A DNA stretch of 60,428 nucleotides from Prevotella sp. CAG:1058 (lineage in GTDB: Bacteria; Bacteroidota; Bacteroidia; Bacteroidales; Bacteroidaceae), in NCBI GenBank assembly GCA_000433175.1, contig HF986739.1, positions 10,559 to 70,986 of the forward strand, in the 5' to 3' direction. The notes beneath the pieces are model-generated. The model ran no database searches, was not told the origin of the DNA, and was given only the letters and a program-made list of their open reading frames with translations. This document shows, one piece after another, positions 52,393-60,428 of this stretch (position 1 is its first letter; each line of letters starts with the position of its first letter). A program made the position numbers and the translations under genes.

Positions 52393-52836
52393 TCAGTCAA
52401 TGTCGATAACCTCGAACTTCTTGTTGAAGGTCACTTCGACATGGTTTGACAGCTTGACTTCGTATTCGTCGTCACGCTCTATTTCCAGTATGCGGCAGTC
52501 AGGGTAGTTTGCCCTGATATATTGTGCAATCTGTGCCGGCACGAGCGACGCCGGCACTGCCGACCTTTTACATTTAACCTCGGTCCACCTGCCCCGGCCG
52601 TCGAACTCAATCTTCTCGCCGTTGGTGAATATTACTGTGTAGCTTTTGCTGAAAAGTTCGCTTTCCACTTTGGCTATTGCTATCTTGCGCCCCGGCAGGT
52701 GGGTGTTGATAGTCTGCAGTGCAGCCTGTGGCAGCTTGCCCGGGGATATGGCTTTACCCCCGTCGGTATTGGCTGATGCGGGCGATGCGAATAGCAAGGC
52801 CAATGCGAACAGCATTGTTTCCAGTATTCTCTTCAT
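52393..52836 (-). CDS. PepSY-like periplasmic protein
   Basis: 147 residues with signal ending ASA. Two PepSY-like repeats: KLPQAALQTINTHLPGRKIA then YTVIFTNGEKIEFDGRGRW, and LVPAQIAQYIRANYPDCRIL then YEVKLSNHVEVTFNKKFEVI. This is the 'PepSY-like, beta-lactamase-inhibitor-like' family of Bacteroidetes; function not known, possibly modulating periplasmic proteins. It is a paralogue of the next gene at 52986. Both follow a two-component system on the same strand. Confidence 0.8.
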   Translation of the reverse strand: MKRILETMLFALALLFASPASANTDGGKAISPGKLPQAALQTINTHLPGRKIAIAKVESELFSKSYTVIFTNGEKIEFDGRGRWTEVKCKRSAVPASLVPAQIAQYIRANYPDCRILEIERDDEYEVKLSNHVEVTFNKKFEVIDID

Positions 52837-52985
52837 CTTTCCTGCGAAGTTAGGTGTGGTTGTGGGTAATGTTATTCTCTGCTAAGCCTTTTTTCAGGAT
52901 GTTGAAGCCATGCCCTCCGGTATGCTGTACCGGAAGTGCCGGCTTCAACTATGCTAATTTGTTTGGCCTGAATGTGTTTCAGTTG

Positions 52986-53435
52986 TCAGTCGTCTATGTC
53001 GATTACCTGGAAGTTCTTGTTGAACTTTATTTCCAGTCTGTTAGACAGTTGTACCTCATAATCGTAGTCGTCTTTTTCAATCTTAAGGATTTTTGTTCCG
53101 GGATAGGTCGACTTCACGTAGCGTGCTATGCTGGCAGGAACAAGCTTTGCAGGTACTGCCGACATCTTGCAGTCAATCTCCGTCCAGTTGCCCTTGCGGT
53201 CGAACTCGATCTTCTCGCCGTTGTTGAACACTACGTCGTAGCTCTTTTCGAATATTCCGGTCTCTTGCTTTGTGAGGGCGACTTTCTTGTTGGCGAAGTA
53301 TTTTTTTATTGTCTGTTGTGCTGTGGCCGGAAGCTGTGTAACGCTTATCGGCTTGTCGTTGTCAGCAAAAACGCTTACTTGGAACGTAACGAGGCATACT
53401 AATGCTATCACTGCGGTTTGGATGATTCTTTTCAT
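52986..53435 (-). CDS. PepSY-like periplasmic protein (paralogue)
   Basis: 149 residues from ATG 53435 (MKRIIQTAVIALVCLVTFQV); the longer in-frame start at 53501 would spoil the signal peptide. Same two-repeat layout: QLPATAQQTIKKYFANKKVA then DVVFNNGEKIEFDRKGNW, and LVPASIARYVKSTYPGTKIL with YEVQLSNRLEIKFNKNFQVI. It lies 150 bp upstream of its paralogue and 111 bp after the histidine kinase gene. The tandem pair next to a two-component system suggests regulation by it (inference). Confidence 0.82.
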   Translation of the reverse strand: MKRIIQTAVIALVCLVTFQVSVFADNDKPISVTQLPATAQQTIKKYFANKKVALTKQETGIFEKSYDVVFNNGEKIEFDRKGNWTEIDCKMSAVPAKLVPASIARYVKSTYPGTKILKIEKDDYDYEVQLSNRLEIKFNKNFQVIDIDD

Positions 53436-53545
53436 AATCTTACTTTTTTTAGGGTTTATATTCATGTTGTTTCTTTTGTCTGATGCAAAGATGGCAAGCA
53501 TTTCTGTAAAGAATCTGAAATAATCGGGATAGCATTAGCTTTTAA

Positions 53546-54826
53546 CTATTTTTTAGGAATTACTATGTTGAATACGTGCATGCCGTCGTCGAAACTGTAT
53601 GTTATGTCGAATCCGTAGAGCTTGCATACCGCCTTGACAAGCGCGAGGCCGAGTCCTGTCGACGATTTCTTGCCTGCCGAGTGGTAGAAACTTTCAAATA
53701 TCTTGTCCTTGTCGAGTGGTTCGGCGGCTCCGGTGTTTGATATCCTGAAGGACGTCTCGTCCGTCTGAATAGTGATTCTGCCGCCCGGCGTGTTGTGGAC
53801 GAATGCGTTTTTGAGCAGGTTTGATAGTAACGTGTCGGCAAGCGATGAGTCCATCTCTGTGACTGGAGCAGCAGGCATGTCAATGTTTACTGTAATGTTC
53901 TTGTGTCCGTATATAGACATCAGGTCTGGCAGGAAGTGGTTTACCGCGTCCTTGAAGTCTATCGTCACGTTGTTCTTAAACTGTCCGTTGTCAATCTTGC
54001 ATAGTAAGAGCAGCGAGCGGTTGGTCGACGATAGGTTCTTAAGCGTTCTCAGTGTCTTTATAATTTCGGCCATCTGCCTCTCTGTCAGCGTCTCGTCGTC
54101 GAGCAGCATCTCAAGCCTGTTGGAACATACGGCGAGCGGTGTCTGCATCTCGTGCGACGCGTTGGCTATGAACATCTTTTGTTGTTTGTACTGTTGTTCG
54201 CTGCGTTCTATGTTTTTCTGTACAGTTTCGTTCAGTTTCCTGAATTCCGTTATTCTTGTAGGGTTGTCGAGGGGCTTGTTGTTTTGCCCCAGCTTGTATG
54301 AGTCGAGCCAGTCGAACAGCTTTTTCAACGGTTTCATGCTGTGGCGTACTGTCCACAGGTTTACGCCTGTAATGCCGGCAAGCAGCACCACGTAAAGGGC
54401 AATCAGCCAGTATAGTATTGACTCCTTAAGTTCGTTCTTGTCTATTGTGGTGGTGAAGACGGTAAGTTCCAGAAACTGTCCGCTGTCCGTATTGAATATG
54501 TAGGTCACGGCACGTACCGGCTCGTATCCGTAACTTGATTTTATGTACATTTCCGTGTCCTTGTATCTTATGTGCCTGTGGCGTCTGGCATACTCGGCCG
54601 ATACCTCGCGTATCTGATACTGGTTGCCGGATATTTCGCTTGAAGGCTGCAGCTCGATTCCCGAGAGATAGTCTGTAATAATGTTTTCAGCGTAGTTTGT
54701 AAGCGTTTCGTCGGTCTTGTTGTTGATTTCCTTTATAATGGCAAAATAAAAACATACCGCCCACAAGGCTATGATCACAGCTTTGAGTATGGATAATCGG
54801 AATGTTATTACGTTCTGCAGTTTCAT
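53546..54826 (-). CDS. sensor histidine kinase
   Basis: 426 residues from ATG 54826; the frame runs back to 54967 inside the response-regulator gene but that part is noise. Two membrane helices (about 12-31 and 142-164) enclose a periplasmic sensor. Cytoplasmic part: H box NASHEMQTPLAV, N box SNLLKNAFVHNTPGGRI, and G boxes ending KSSTGLGLALVKAVC. It overlaps the response-regulator stop by four bases, so the pair is coupled. Likely senses an envelope signal; the ligand is unknown. Confidence 0.93.
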   Translation of the reverse strand: MKLQNVITFRLSILKAVIIALWAVCFYFAIIKEINNKTDETLTNYAENIITDYLSGIELQPSSEISGNQYQIREVSAEYARRHRHIRYKDTEMYIKSSYGYEPVRAVTYIFNTDSGQFLELTVFTTTIDKNELKESILYWLIALYVVLLAGITGVNLWTVRHSMKPLKKLFDWLDSYKLGQNNKPLDNPTRITEFRKLNETVQKNIERSEQQYKQQKMFIANASHEMQTPLAVCSNRLEMLLDDETLTERQMAEIIKTLRTLKNLSSTNRSLLLLCKIDNGQFKNNVTIDFKDAVNHFLPDLMSIYGHKNITVNIDMPAAPVTEMDSSLADTLLSNLLKNAFVHNTPGGRITIQTDETSFRISNTGAAEPLDKDKIFESFYHSAGKKSSTGLGLALVKAVCKLYGFDITYSFDDGMHVFNIVIPKK

Positions 54827-55500
54827 ATTTTGACTAGTTTGTATCCGAATCCGTAAACGGTCTTTATCTCTATGTCGGCTCCTGCCGCCTTGAGGCGTTT
54901 GCGCAGGTTTTTCATCTGCGCGTAGATGAAGTCGAAGTTGTCGGCCTGGTCGATGTTGTCGCCCCACACGGCTTCTGCAAGCGTCTGTTTCTCTATGAGC
55001 TTGTTGGCACGGTTGACGAGGTAGACCAGAATGTCGTACTCCTTGCGTCCGAGGTCGATGTCGTTGCCGTTCACTTCAACCCTGAACGTGTCGGGATGTA
55101 TCGTGACATTGCCTGATTTGATGGTGCGTTCGCCGTTCTGCGAGTTGCGCCGCAGCACGCTGCGTATCCTTGCGTGAAGTTCGGCCAGGTGGAAAGGTTT
55201 AGCCAGATAGTCGTCGGCTCCAAGCTCAAGTCCGTTAACTTTATCGTCAATCGAGTCTTTGGCTGATATTATGATGACGTTGTTGCGCTTGCCCCTGTTT
55301 GACAGTTCGCGCAGCAGGTCGAGGCCGTTGCCGTCGGGGAGCATTATGTCCAGCAGTATGCAGTCGTATTCGTAGATGAACACCTTGGTGCGTGCCGAGG
55401 CGTAGTCAGATGCAGACTCGACTACATACCGCTCTTTTTCGAGCGAACGGACAATCACTTCGCGCAGGTCGGCGTTGTCTTCAATTACAAGGATTTTCAT
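54823..55500 (-). CDS. OmpR-family response regulator
   Basis: 225 residues. Receiver domain with the acidic pocket VIEDNADLREV, phosphoacceptor Asp in DCILLDIMLPDG, Ser in IISAKDS, and Lys in YLAKPFH. A winged-helix DNA-binding domain (LVNRANKLIEKQTLAEAVWG, MKNLRKRLKAAGADIEIKTV) ends VYGFGYKLVKI. It is phosphorylated by the kinase encoded just downstream. The PepSY-like gene pair further on is a plausible target. Confidence 0.94.
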   Translation of the reverse strand: MKILVIEDNADLREVIVRSLEKERYVVESASDYASARTKVFIYEYDCILLDIMLPDGNGLDLLRELSNRGKRNNVIIISAKDSIDDKVNGLELGADDYLAKPFHLAELHARIRSVLRRNSQNGERTIKSGNVTIHPDTFRVEVNGNDIDLGRKEYDILVYLVNRANKLIEKQTLAEAVWGDNIDQADNFDFIYAQMKNLRKRLKAAGADIEIKTVYGFGYKLVKI

Positions 55501-55540
55501 TTTATTATGTATATGTACCTGGGTTTGTTACAATGAAAAA

Positions 55541-55603
55541 CCGGGAAAAATGAAGACGCCTTGCCGCCGGCATGGCGGCGCTATGCTTCTTCGCTTTTCC
55601 CGG
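55541..55603 (-). terminator. terminator after the NDP-forming acyl-CoA synthetase gene
   Basis: On the minus strand CCGGGAAAA (55595-55603) pairs with TTTTCCCGG (55541-55549), followed by TTTTTC; GC-rich inner stems lie between. It separates this gene from the response-regulator gene. Confidence 0.8.
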
Positions 55604-55614
55604 CAGTCAGTATA

Positions 55615-57684
55615 TTAGTTGTCGTTTTTCTCTATCCTTATTCTTGCGTCGACGGCAACTACGTCGTCCTCGTCGGCAAGCAGCGGGTTGATGTCAAGCT
55701 CCTTGATCTCCGTTGCGAAGCGCAACAGGGTTGAGAGGCGCACTATTATCTCGGCGTACTTCTTCTCGTTGACGCCTTTCTGTCCGCGCGTACCTTTTAT
55801 AATCTTATACGCGCGCAGCGAGCGTATCATCGAGTAAGCCTCGTCGTAAGACAGTGGGGCGAGTCCGCTCGACACGTCCTTGAGCACTTCGACGAATATT
55901 CCGCCAAGTCCGCAAAGCACGATGTGGCCGAAACGGGGCTCGTATTTCGCGCCGATGAACAGCTCGCGGCCCTTGAGCATTTTCTGTACCATGATGCCGG
56001 TGGCGCCTTCAATCTTCATCATGCGGTCGAATTCTAGTGCCAGGTGTTCTGCGGTCCTTATGTTAAGTGCTACGCCGCCCACGTCGCTCTTGTGTACCGG
56101 GCCAACCACTTTGGCCACGACGGGATAGCCCACCTTGTCGGCAAAGGCGATGAGTTCAGCCTTGTCTGCGCTTACTTTCTCGGGAACCATCGGTATTCCG
56201 GCACACTCGAACAGCTCGTGTACCTTTTCAGGAGATATGTATCCGTTGCCTTCAATGCCGGCGATGACCTCGCGTATGCGCGGCACGTCGACTCCCATCA
56301 GCTCTATTTCGCCTGAAGCCGGCTGCGGGGTCTTCATCACCTGTGTGAGCGCGGTGGCCAGTGTAACCTCGTCGCTGAAGTTTACGTGGCCTTTCTTGAG
56401 GAACTCTGCCACCTCGGGACCTGCCGTGTGCAGGCACGGAAGGATGGGGAAGATAGGCTTCTTGCATTCAAGTATCTTCTTGTGCAGCACGTCGTATGCC
56501 TCGTAAAGCTGTACAAGGCCGGGAGTTCCGAATATTACGAAGATGGCGTCGATGCCCTTGAACTTGTTTTCACAGTAGTCTATTGCCAATCCGAGGTGCT
56601 CGGGCGTACCTGTGGCGAGTATGTCGATTGGGTTGGCGACAGACGAACCGGGGAACAGCAGGCCTTTAAGCTCGTCGGCCTCGGGACCTTCTATCTTGGG
56701 CACGTTCAGTCCGCCTTTCGACAATGCGTCGGTCAGCATTACGCCGGGACCGCCCGCGTGGGTCACGATGGCGAAGTTGCGGCCTGTCAGCGGAGGCAGG
56801 GTGAAGATGCAGCCGACGGTGGTAAGCTCTTCACGCGAGTAGCAACGCACGATGCCCGCCTTGCGGAACAGTGCCTCGACTGCCGAGTCGCTGCTGGCAA
56901 TGGCGCCCGTGTGCGACGACGCGGCACGGCTTCCGCTCTCGCTGCTGCCGGCCTTGATGGCCGCAATGCGGCAGCCCTTGCGTATCAGCGAGCTTGCGTG
57001 GAAGAGCAGCTTGTCGGGGTTGGATATGTTTTCGATGTACAGTAGCTTTATGTGCGAGTCGCGTTCCGGGTCGAAGTTCTCGTCCATGTATTGCAGCACG
57101 TCTTCGATGCCAATCTGCTTGCTGTTGCCAACGCTCCATACGGAGTTGAACGGCAGACCCTTGATGACTGCCGACTCGAGTATGAACACGGCCGTTGCGC
57201 CCGAGCCGCTGATGAAGTCGACGCCCTTGTCGTGCAGCGTAGGTATGGGTTTGGTGAACACGCTGTGGTGCCATGAGTTCATCAAGCCGATGCAGTTAGG
57301 GCCGATGAGTGCGGCTCCGTATTTCTCGCACGAGTCGAGTATGCGCTGTTCAAGCACGGCTCCGGCTTTTGTCTCCTCGCCGAATCCGGCGGAGATTATT
57401 ATGAAAGCCTTGACGCCTTTCTGGCTGGCGAGCAGCTCTACCGTGTCGGGACACGCCGGTGCGGGTATCACGAGGACGGCCAGGTCGGTCTGGGGTATGT
57501 CGGCCGCATCATGAAACACTTTGATGCCCTGTACTTCGTCTTCCTTGGGGTTTACTATTCTCAGCGTGCCTTTGTAGCCGCCGCTGATAAGATTGCGCAC
57601 CAGTGCGCCGCCGGGTTTGTGTACGTTGTTTGAACCGCCCACAACCACGATGCTTTCCGGATGTAATAGTTGTCGGTTAATCAT
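55615..57684 (-). CDS. NDP-forming acyl-CoA synthetase (acetate-CoA ligase family)
   Basis: 689 residues, alpha and beta parts fused. CoA-binding domain at the start (VVVGGSNNVHKPGGALVRNL), a succinyl-CoA-ligase-like part with the phospho-His region SSHTGAIASSDSAVEALFRK, and a C-terminal ATP-grasp domain (GYPVVAKVVGPVHKSDVGG, ELFIGAKYEPRFGHIVLCG). It converts acyl-CoA plus ADP and phosphate to acid, CoA and ATP, commonly energy conservation in fermentation. Exact substrate not known. The start at ATG 57684 fits the CoA-binding domain. Confidence 0.92.
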   Translation of the reverse strand: MINRQLLHPESIVVVGGSNNVHKPGGALVRNLISGGYKGTLRIVNPKEDEVQGIKVFHDAADIPQTDLAVLVIPAPACPDTVELLASQKGVKAFIIISAGFGEETKAGAVLEQRILDSCEKYGAALIGPNCIGLMNSWHHSVFTKPIPTLHDKGVDFISGSGATAVFILESAVIKGLPFNSVWSVGNSKQIGIEDVLQYMDENFDPERDSHIKLLYIENISNPDKLLFHASSLIRKGCRIAAIKAGSSESGSRAASSHTGAIASSDSAVEALFRKAGIVRCYSREELTTVGCIFTLPPLTGRNFAIVTHAGGPGVMLTDALSKGGLNVPKIEGPEADELKGLLFPGSSVANPIDILATGTPEHLGLAIDYCENKFKGIDAIFVIFGTPGLVQLYEAYDVLHKKILECKKPIFPILPCLHTAGPEVAEFLKKGHVNFSDEVTLATALTQVMKTPQPASGEIELMGVDVPRIREVIAGIEGNGYISPEKVHELFECAGIPMVPEKVSADKAELIAFADKVGYPVVAKVVGPVHKSDVGGVALNIRTAEHLALEFDRMMKIEGATGIMVQKMLKGRELFIGAKYEPRFGHIVLCGLGGIFVEVLKDVSSGLAPLSYDEAYSMIRSLRAYKIIKGTRGQKGVNEKKYAEIIVRLSTLLRFATEIKELDINPLLADEDDVVAVDARIRIEKNDN

Positions 57685-57712
57685 AGTTTGGTTTTGATAC
57701 AGTTAACTTGGA

Positions 57713-58168
57713 TTATTTCTTTAGTATTTGTTCTGCGTGTTCCTTTACCTTGATTTCCTTCGGCGTCATCACACGTTCGATTACGCCTTCTTCGTTTATG
57801 ATGAAAGTCGTGCGCAGCGTGCCCATGTACGTGCGTCCGCACATCTTCTTCTCCGCCCATACGCCAAACTGCTCGACTAATGTCTTCTCCGTGTCGGCTA
57901 TCAGGTGGAAGGGCAGCTCGTTCTTGGCTATGAAGCGCTGGTGCTTCTTCTCGTCGTCAACGCTTACGCCGACTATTTCGTAGCCTTGCGCTTTCAGCTC
58001 TTCATAGTTGTCGCGCAGGTTGCATGCCTCGTTTGTGCAGCCGGACGTAAGGTCCTTGGGGTAGAAATACAACACGAGCTTCCTGCCTTTGAAGTCGCTC
58101 AGCTTTATCTCGTTGCCGTTCTCGTCGCGTCCCAGTGTTTCGGGAGCCTTGTCGTTTACGTTAAGCAT
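57713..58168 (-). CDS. bcp: thioredoxin-dependent thiol peroxidase (BCP/Prx-type)
   Basis: 151 residues. Peroxidatic Cys in YPKDLTSGCTNEACNLRD, with the resolving Cys five positions later as in the atypical two-Cys BCP class. Remaining thioredoxin-fold motifs LVLYFYPKD, FGVWAEKKMCGRTYMGTLRT. It reduces hydrogen peroxide and organic hydroperoxides, protecting anaerobes exposed to oxygen. Its probable promoter is TATATTTG (minus, 58296-58303). Confidence 0.94.
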   Translation of the reverse strand: MLNVNDKAPETLGRDENGNEIKLSDFKGRKLVLYFYPKDLTSGCTNEACNLRDNYEELKAQGYEIVGVSVDDEKKHQRFIAKNELPFHLIADTEKTLVEQFGVWAEKKMCGRTYMGTLRTTFIINEEGVIERVMTPKEIKVKEHAEQILKK

Positions 58169-58295
58169 ATTGCAAATTTTTTTTGGATATGAGTATTGTT
58201 TTTCCTGTTTACGGTGATGTTCCGGCTTGCCTTATGCCGTACGGGCGTGTTGCGTTACACCTGTAAGGCATGGCCGGAAATGTTTTTTCATAATG

Positions 58296-58303
58296 CAAAT
58301 ATA
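58296..58303 (-). promoter_or_regulatory. -7 promoter element of bcp
   Basis: Minus strand TATATTTG, exact consensus, about 128 bp before the start codon. The leader between is otherwise unexplained. Confidence 0.45.
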
Positions 58304-58393
58304 GCGCAAATATGGCGTAACGCAAAATAAAAGGAGATGATTTTTTGACGCTCTCCTAACTTGCTCATTATTAGGAGTTTGCTGCGTGCATTC

Positions 58394-58481
58394 CAATAGG
58401 TGGCGTTTTACAGCGTAAAAGGTTGCCTTTCGCCGTGTGAAAGATAACCTATTGCATGGCGAAAGGCAACCTTTTGCAAAA
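58394..58481. repeat. 22-bp-unit palindromic array, four units
   Basis: Units start at 58394, 58416, 58438 and 58460. Units 2 and 4 are exact reverse complements over 18 bp (58417-58434 with 58458-58475, core AAAAGGTTGCCTTTCGCC), with unit 3 as loop. It lies between bcp and folA, both on the minus strand; 58482-58589 shows nothing else. Confidence 0.85.
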
Positions 58482-58589
58482 CGGGATGTTTTGTGTCGCC
58501 CGATAATATGTAAATTGAGTGCTTTCAGGTGAAAGCCGGATGTGTCCAGGATGGTTGGTTCCCGATGTGGCGGAAGGCCTCAAGAACGG

Positions 58590-59069
58590 TCATTTTACGT
58601 AGTCGACGAACGCGAAGGGGTAGGCGTGGCGGTCGTCGGCGGCATGCTCCTCGCGTGCAGTCTCGTGCCAGCCTTTGTATTCGGGGAAGAATGTGTCTGC
58701 TCCGTCGGGCGTGTCGTCAATCTCTGTGAGGCACAGGCGGTCGGCCAGTCCGATGGCCTGCCCGTACACTTTCGCCCCGCCTATTATGTAGATGTCTTCC
58801 TCCGGTGCGCAATGTTGCAGTGCCTCTTCGAGCGAACCGAACGTGTCGCAGCCCGGGAAGTCGCTCTTCGTGCGGCTCAACACGATGTTCCTGCGGTTGG
58901 GCAGGGCGCCCTTAGGCAGCGACTCGAACGTGTTGCGTCCCATTATTACGGTGTTGCCCGTGGTCAGCGCCTTAAAGCGTTTCATGTCGTCGGGCAGTCG
59001 GTATATCAGTTTGTTGTCCTTGCCTATGGCGAGGTTGCGCGCCACTGCGGCTATTATCGTTATCTTCAT
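58590..59069 (-). CDS. folA: dihydrofolate reductase
   Basis: 159 residues, as in E. coli. Motifs: IIAAVARNLAIGKDNKLIYRLPDDMKRFK (read in parts), with the substrate-binding Asp in PDDMK; NADPH site VIMGRNTFESLP; and ADRLCLTEID near the C-terminus. It reduces dihydrofolate to tetrahydrofolate. It lies 42 bp after thyA, whose reaction produces dihydrofolate, so the pair recycles folate together, probably on one transcript. Confidence 0.96.
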   Translation of the reverse strand: MKITIIAAVARNLAIGKDNKLIYRLPDDMKRFKALTTGNTVIMGRNTFESLPKGALPNRRNIVLSRTKSDFPGCDTFGSLEEALQHCAPEEDIYIIGGAKVYGQAIGLADRLCLTEIDDTPDGADTFFPEYKGWHETAREEHAADDRHAYPFAFVDYVK

Positions 59070-59111
59070 GTGTGTAAATCTGTTGTGTTTGTAAATGGCT
59101 TATATGTGCAA

Positions 59112-59906
59112 TCATACGCTGACCTTGCCCGGAATGTGCGGCCACGGGTCGTAGTTCTCGAGTCTGAAGTCCTCGTAATCGAAGCTGAAAATGTCCTTCA
59201 CGTCGGGGTTGAGCTTCATTACAGGCAGCTGTCGCGGCTCTCTTGATAGTTGCAGTTTCACCTGCTCTATGTGGTCGAGGTATATGTGCGTGTCGCCGGT
59301 GGTATGGATGAAGTCGCCCGGCTTCAGTCCGGTAACCTGCGCCATCATCATAAGCAGCAGGGCGTACGACGCTATGTTGAACGGCACTCCTAGGAACGTG
59401 TCGGCGCTGCGCTGGTATAGCTGCAGGCTGAGGCGGCCCTCCGCCACGTAGAACTGGAACAGGCAGTGGCACGGCGGCAGGTGCATCTGCTCTATGTCGG
59501 CCACGTTCCATGCGCTCACTATCATGCGGCGCGAGTCCGGATTGTTCCTTATCTGGTCGACAACGTTCCTTATCTGGTCTATGTGTCCGCCGTTATGGTC
59601 GGGCCACGAGCGCCATTGGTGGCCGTACACGGGGCCAAGCTCGCCGTCGGCGTCGGCCCATTCGTTCCAGATGCGCACGCCGTGGTCTTGCAGGTATTTC
59701 ACGTTGGTGTCGCCTTTAAGGAACCAGAGCAGTTCGTATATTATCGACTTCAGGTGCAGCTTTTTCGTCGTAAGCAGCGGAAAACCGTCCTCAAGGTTGA
59801 AGCGCATCTGGTTGCCGAAGATGCTTATCGTGCCGGTGCCGGTGCGGTCGTGTTTCTTTACGCCTTCCGTCATTATGCGGTTAAGCAGGTCGAGATATTG
59901 TTTCAT
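59112..59906 (-). CDS. thyA: thymidylate synthase
   Basis: 264 residues, exactly the length of E. coli ThyA. Active-site Cys in [12 protein letters not shown]; phosphate-binding and folate motifs [19 protein letters not shown] and [20 protein letters not shown]. It methylates dUMP to dTMP using methylene-tetrahydrofolate and releases dihydrofolate for FolA. folA follows directly. Confidence 0.97.
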   Translation of the reverse strand: MKQYLDLLNRIMTEGVKKHDRTGTGTISIFGNQMRFNLEDGFPLLTTKKLHLKSIIYELLWFLKGDTNVKYLQDHGVRIWNEWADADGELGPVYGHQWRSWPDHNGGHIDQIRNVVDQIRNNPDSRRMIVSAWNVADIEQMHLPPCHCLFQFYVAEGRLSLQLYQRSADTFLGVPFNIASYALLLMMMAQVTGLKPGDFIHTTGDTHIYLDHIEQVKLQLSREPRQLPVMKLNPDVKDIFSFDYEDFRLENYDPWPHIPGKVSV

Positions 59907-59952
59907 TTATATTGTTTGTAGTTGTTTATGTCGTGATTTGCACTTTATGCCG

Positions 59953-60428
59953 TTATAGGGGCAGTCCCGTTTGTCGTTTTCTTATCACTTCGTTGAGTCC
60001 TTCAGGTGTGTGCGGACTCTTTATTTTCCATTCGGCGGGGTAGAGGTTATTGGCGCGGTTGCCTATGTTTTTCTCGAAACCCAGCGGCACGCCTTTGTAA
60101 GTTACGATGACATATCCGCGCGGAGTGTCGGCCGGCAGCGCCACAGCTTCCTTGCGCAGGTAGCTTAAGGCCTGGTCGTAGTCAAGCTCCGCCGTGGCGA
60201 ATGCCGCGGTGTCGAGGCATGTAGAGAGTGCCAGTGCGTGGTCGGGGATTATGTCTTTGCCCTTCACTTCGCCCAACGGGACGCCTGCCGAGAGTATTTT
60301 CAGGCTCTTGGCTGCCTTGTCGTACATGCCGCGCCATGCTTTCGGAACGGCCGTAAATTTGTTTCCGCAGTCTATTATGTCATAGCTGTCGGGCTGAAGC
60401 AGCCACGAACCGTCGGGGCGCGCTTGCT
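59953..60428 (-). CDS. C-terminal part of an RsmF-like rRNA cytosine-C5 methyltransferase
   Basis: The frame is open to the window edge on the minus strand and ends at a stop at 59953-59955; about 158 codons are visible. The translation includes DGSWLLQPDSYDIIDCGNKF, then GYVIVTYKGVPLGFEKNIGN and RANNLYPAEWKIKSPHTPEG. The last parts resemble the C-terminal RNA-binding domain of NOL1/NOP2/RsmF-type methyltransferases (LGF-KxxGNRxNNxYPxEWRI). The catalytic half lies outside the window, so identification rests on this tail. Confidence 0.7.
   Translation of the reverse strand, partial: QARPDGSWLLQPDSYDIIDCGNKFTAVPKAWRGMYDKAAKSLKILSAGVPLGEVKGKDIIPDHALALSTCLDTAAFATAELDYDQALSYLRKEAVALPADTPRGYVIVTYKGVPLGFEKNIGNRANNLYPAEWKIKSPHTPEGLNEVIRKRQTGLPL

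Overview
The window looks like chromosomal DNA from a Bacteroidales bacterium, most likely Prevotellaceae. The reasons are the -7 promoter motif TAnnTTTG in front of many genes, family-specific proteins (DUF3098, Fkp, transmembrane TPR-HTH regulators, OmpA and coiled-coil lipoproteins, a secretion-type C-terminal tail), and the housekeeping synteny purB-rluB-asnS and ftsX-DUF3098-uppP-truB-queA-folK. I see no rRNA, phage, integrase, transposase or CRISPR array.

Layout: 1-1278 is a truncated MATE exporter (-). 1928-7496 holds two paralogous membrane TPR-HTH regulators enclosing an outer-membrane barrel, a small lipoprotein and two tiny membrane proteins. 7767-13535 is protein quality control and repair (tig, clpP, clpX, recQ). 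13692-14657 is an AlkZ-related protein and tRNA-Val (-). 15392-20562 is purB, an rluB-like gene with a low-complexity N-terminus, asnS and guaD. An outer-membrane protein (-) precedes the ftsX-to-folK run and three tiny membrane proteins, ending at rpsO (-). 28964-32073 is two lipoproteins and typA. 32165-37609 is fkp and a YfhO-type membrane protein (-). 38202-40522 is mtnN, a HEPN-MNT pair and luxS. A second MATE gene (-) follows. 42315-47337 is an envelope block (coiled-coil lipoprotein, OmpA, secreted protein). The rest is mostly on the minus strand: clpB, a second tRNA-Val, OmpA, two PepSY-like proteins, a two-component system, an NDP-forming acyl-CoA synthetase, bcp, folA, thyA and the end of an rRNA methyltransferase gene.

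The most unusual signal is a family of intergenic arrays built from a 22-bp unit whose core is AAAAGGNNNCCTTTT. Six of the eight loci have exactly four units (88 bp). Several contain units that are exact reverse complements of one another although the central bases differ between loci, which is the pattern expected if hairpin formation is under selection. Five of the six divergent intergenic regions in the window carry an array.

The second is a type VII-like HEPN-MNT toxin-antitoxin pair lying between mtnN and luxS, the two consecutive steps of S-adenosylhomocysteine recycling. It is bordered by copies of one repeat, two of which bound a 197-bp element with perfect 20-bp terminal inverted repeats. 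Others are a clpP promoter inside the loop of the tig terminator, mosaic regulator paralogues and several strongly folded leaders. All assignments come from reading sequence and translations; no database search was run.
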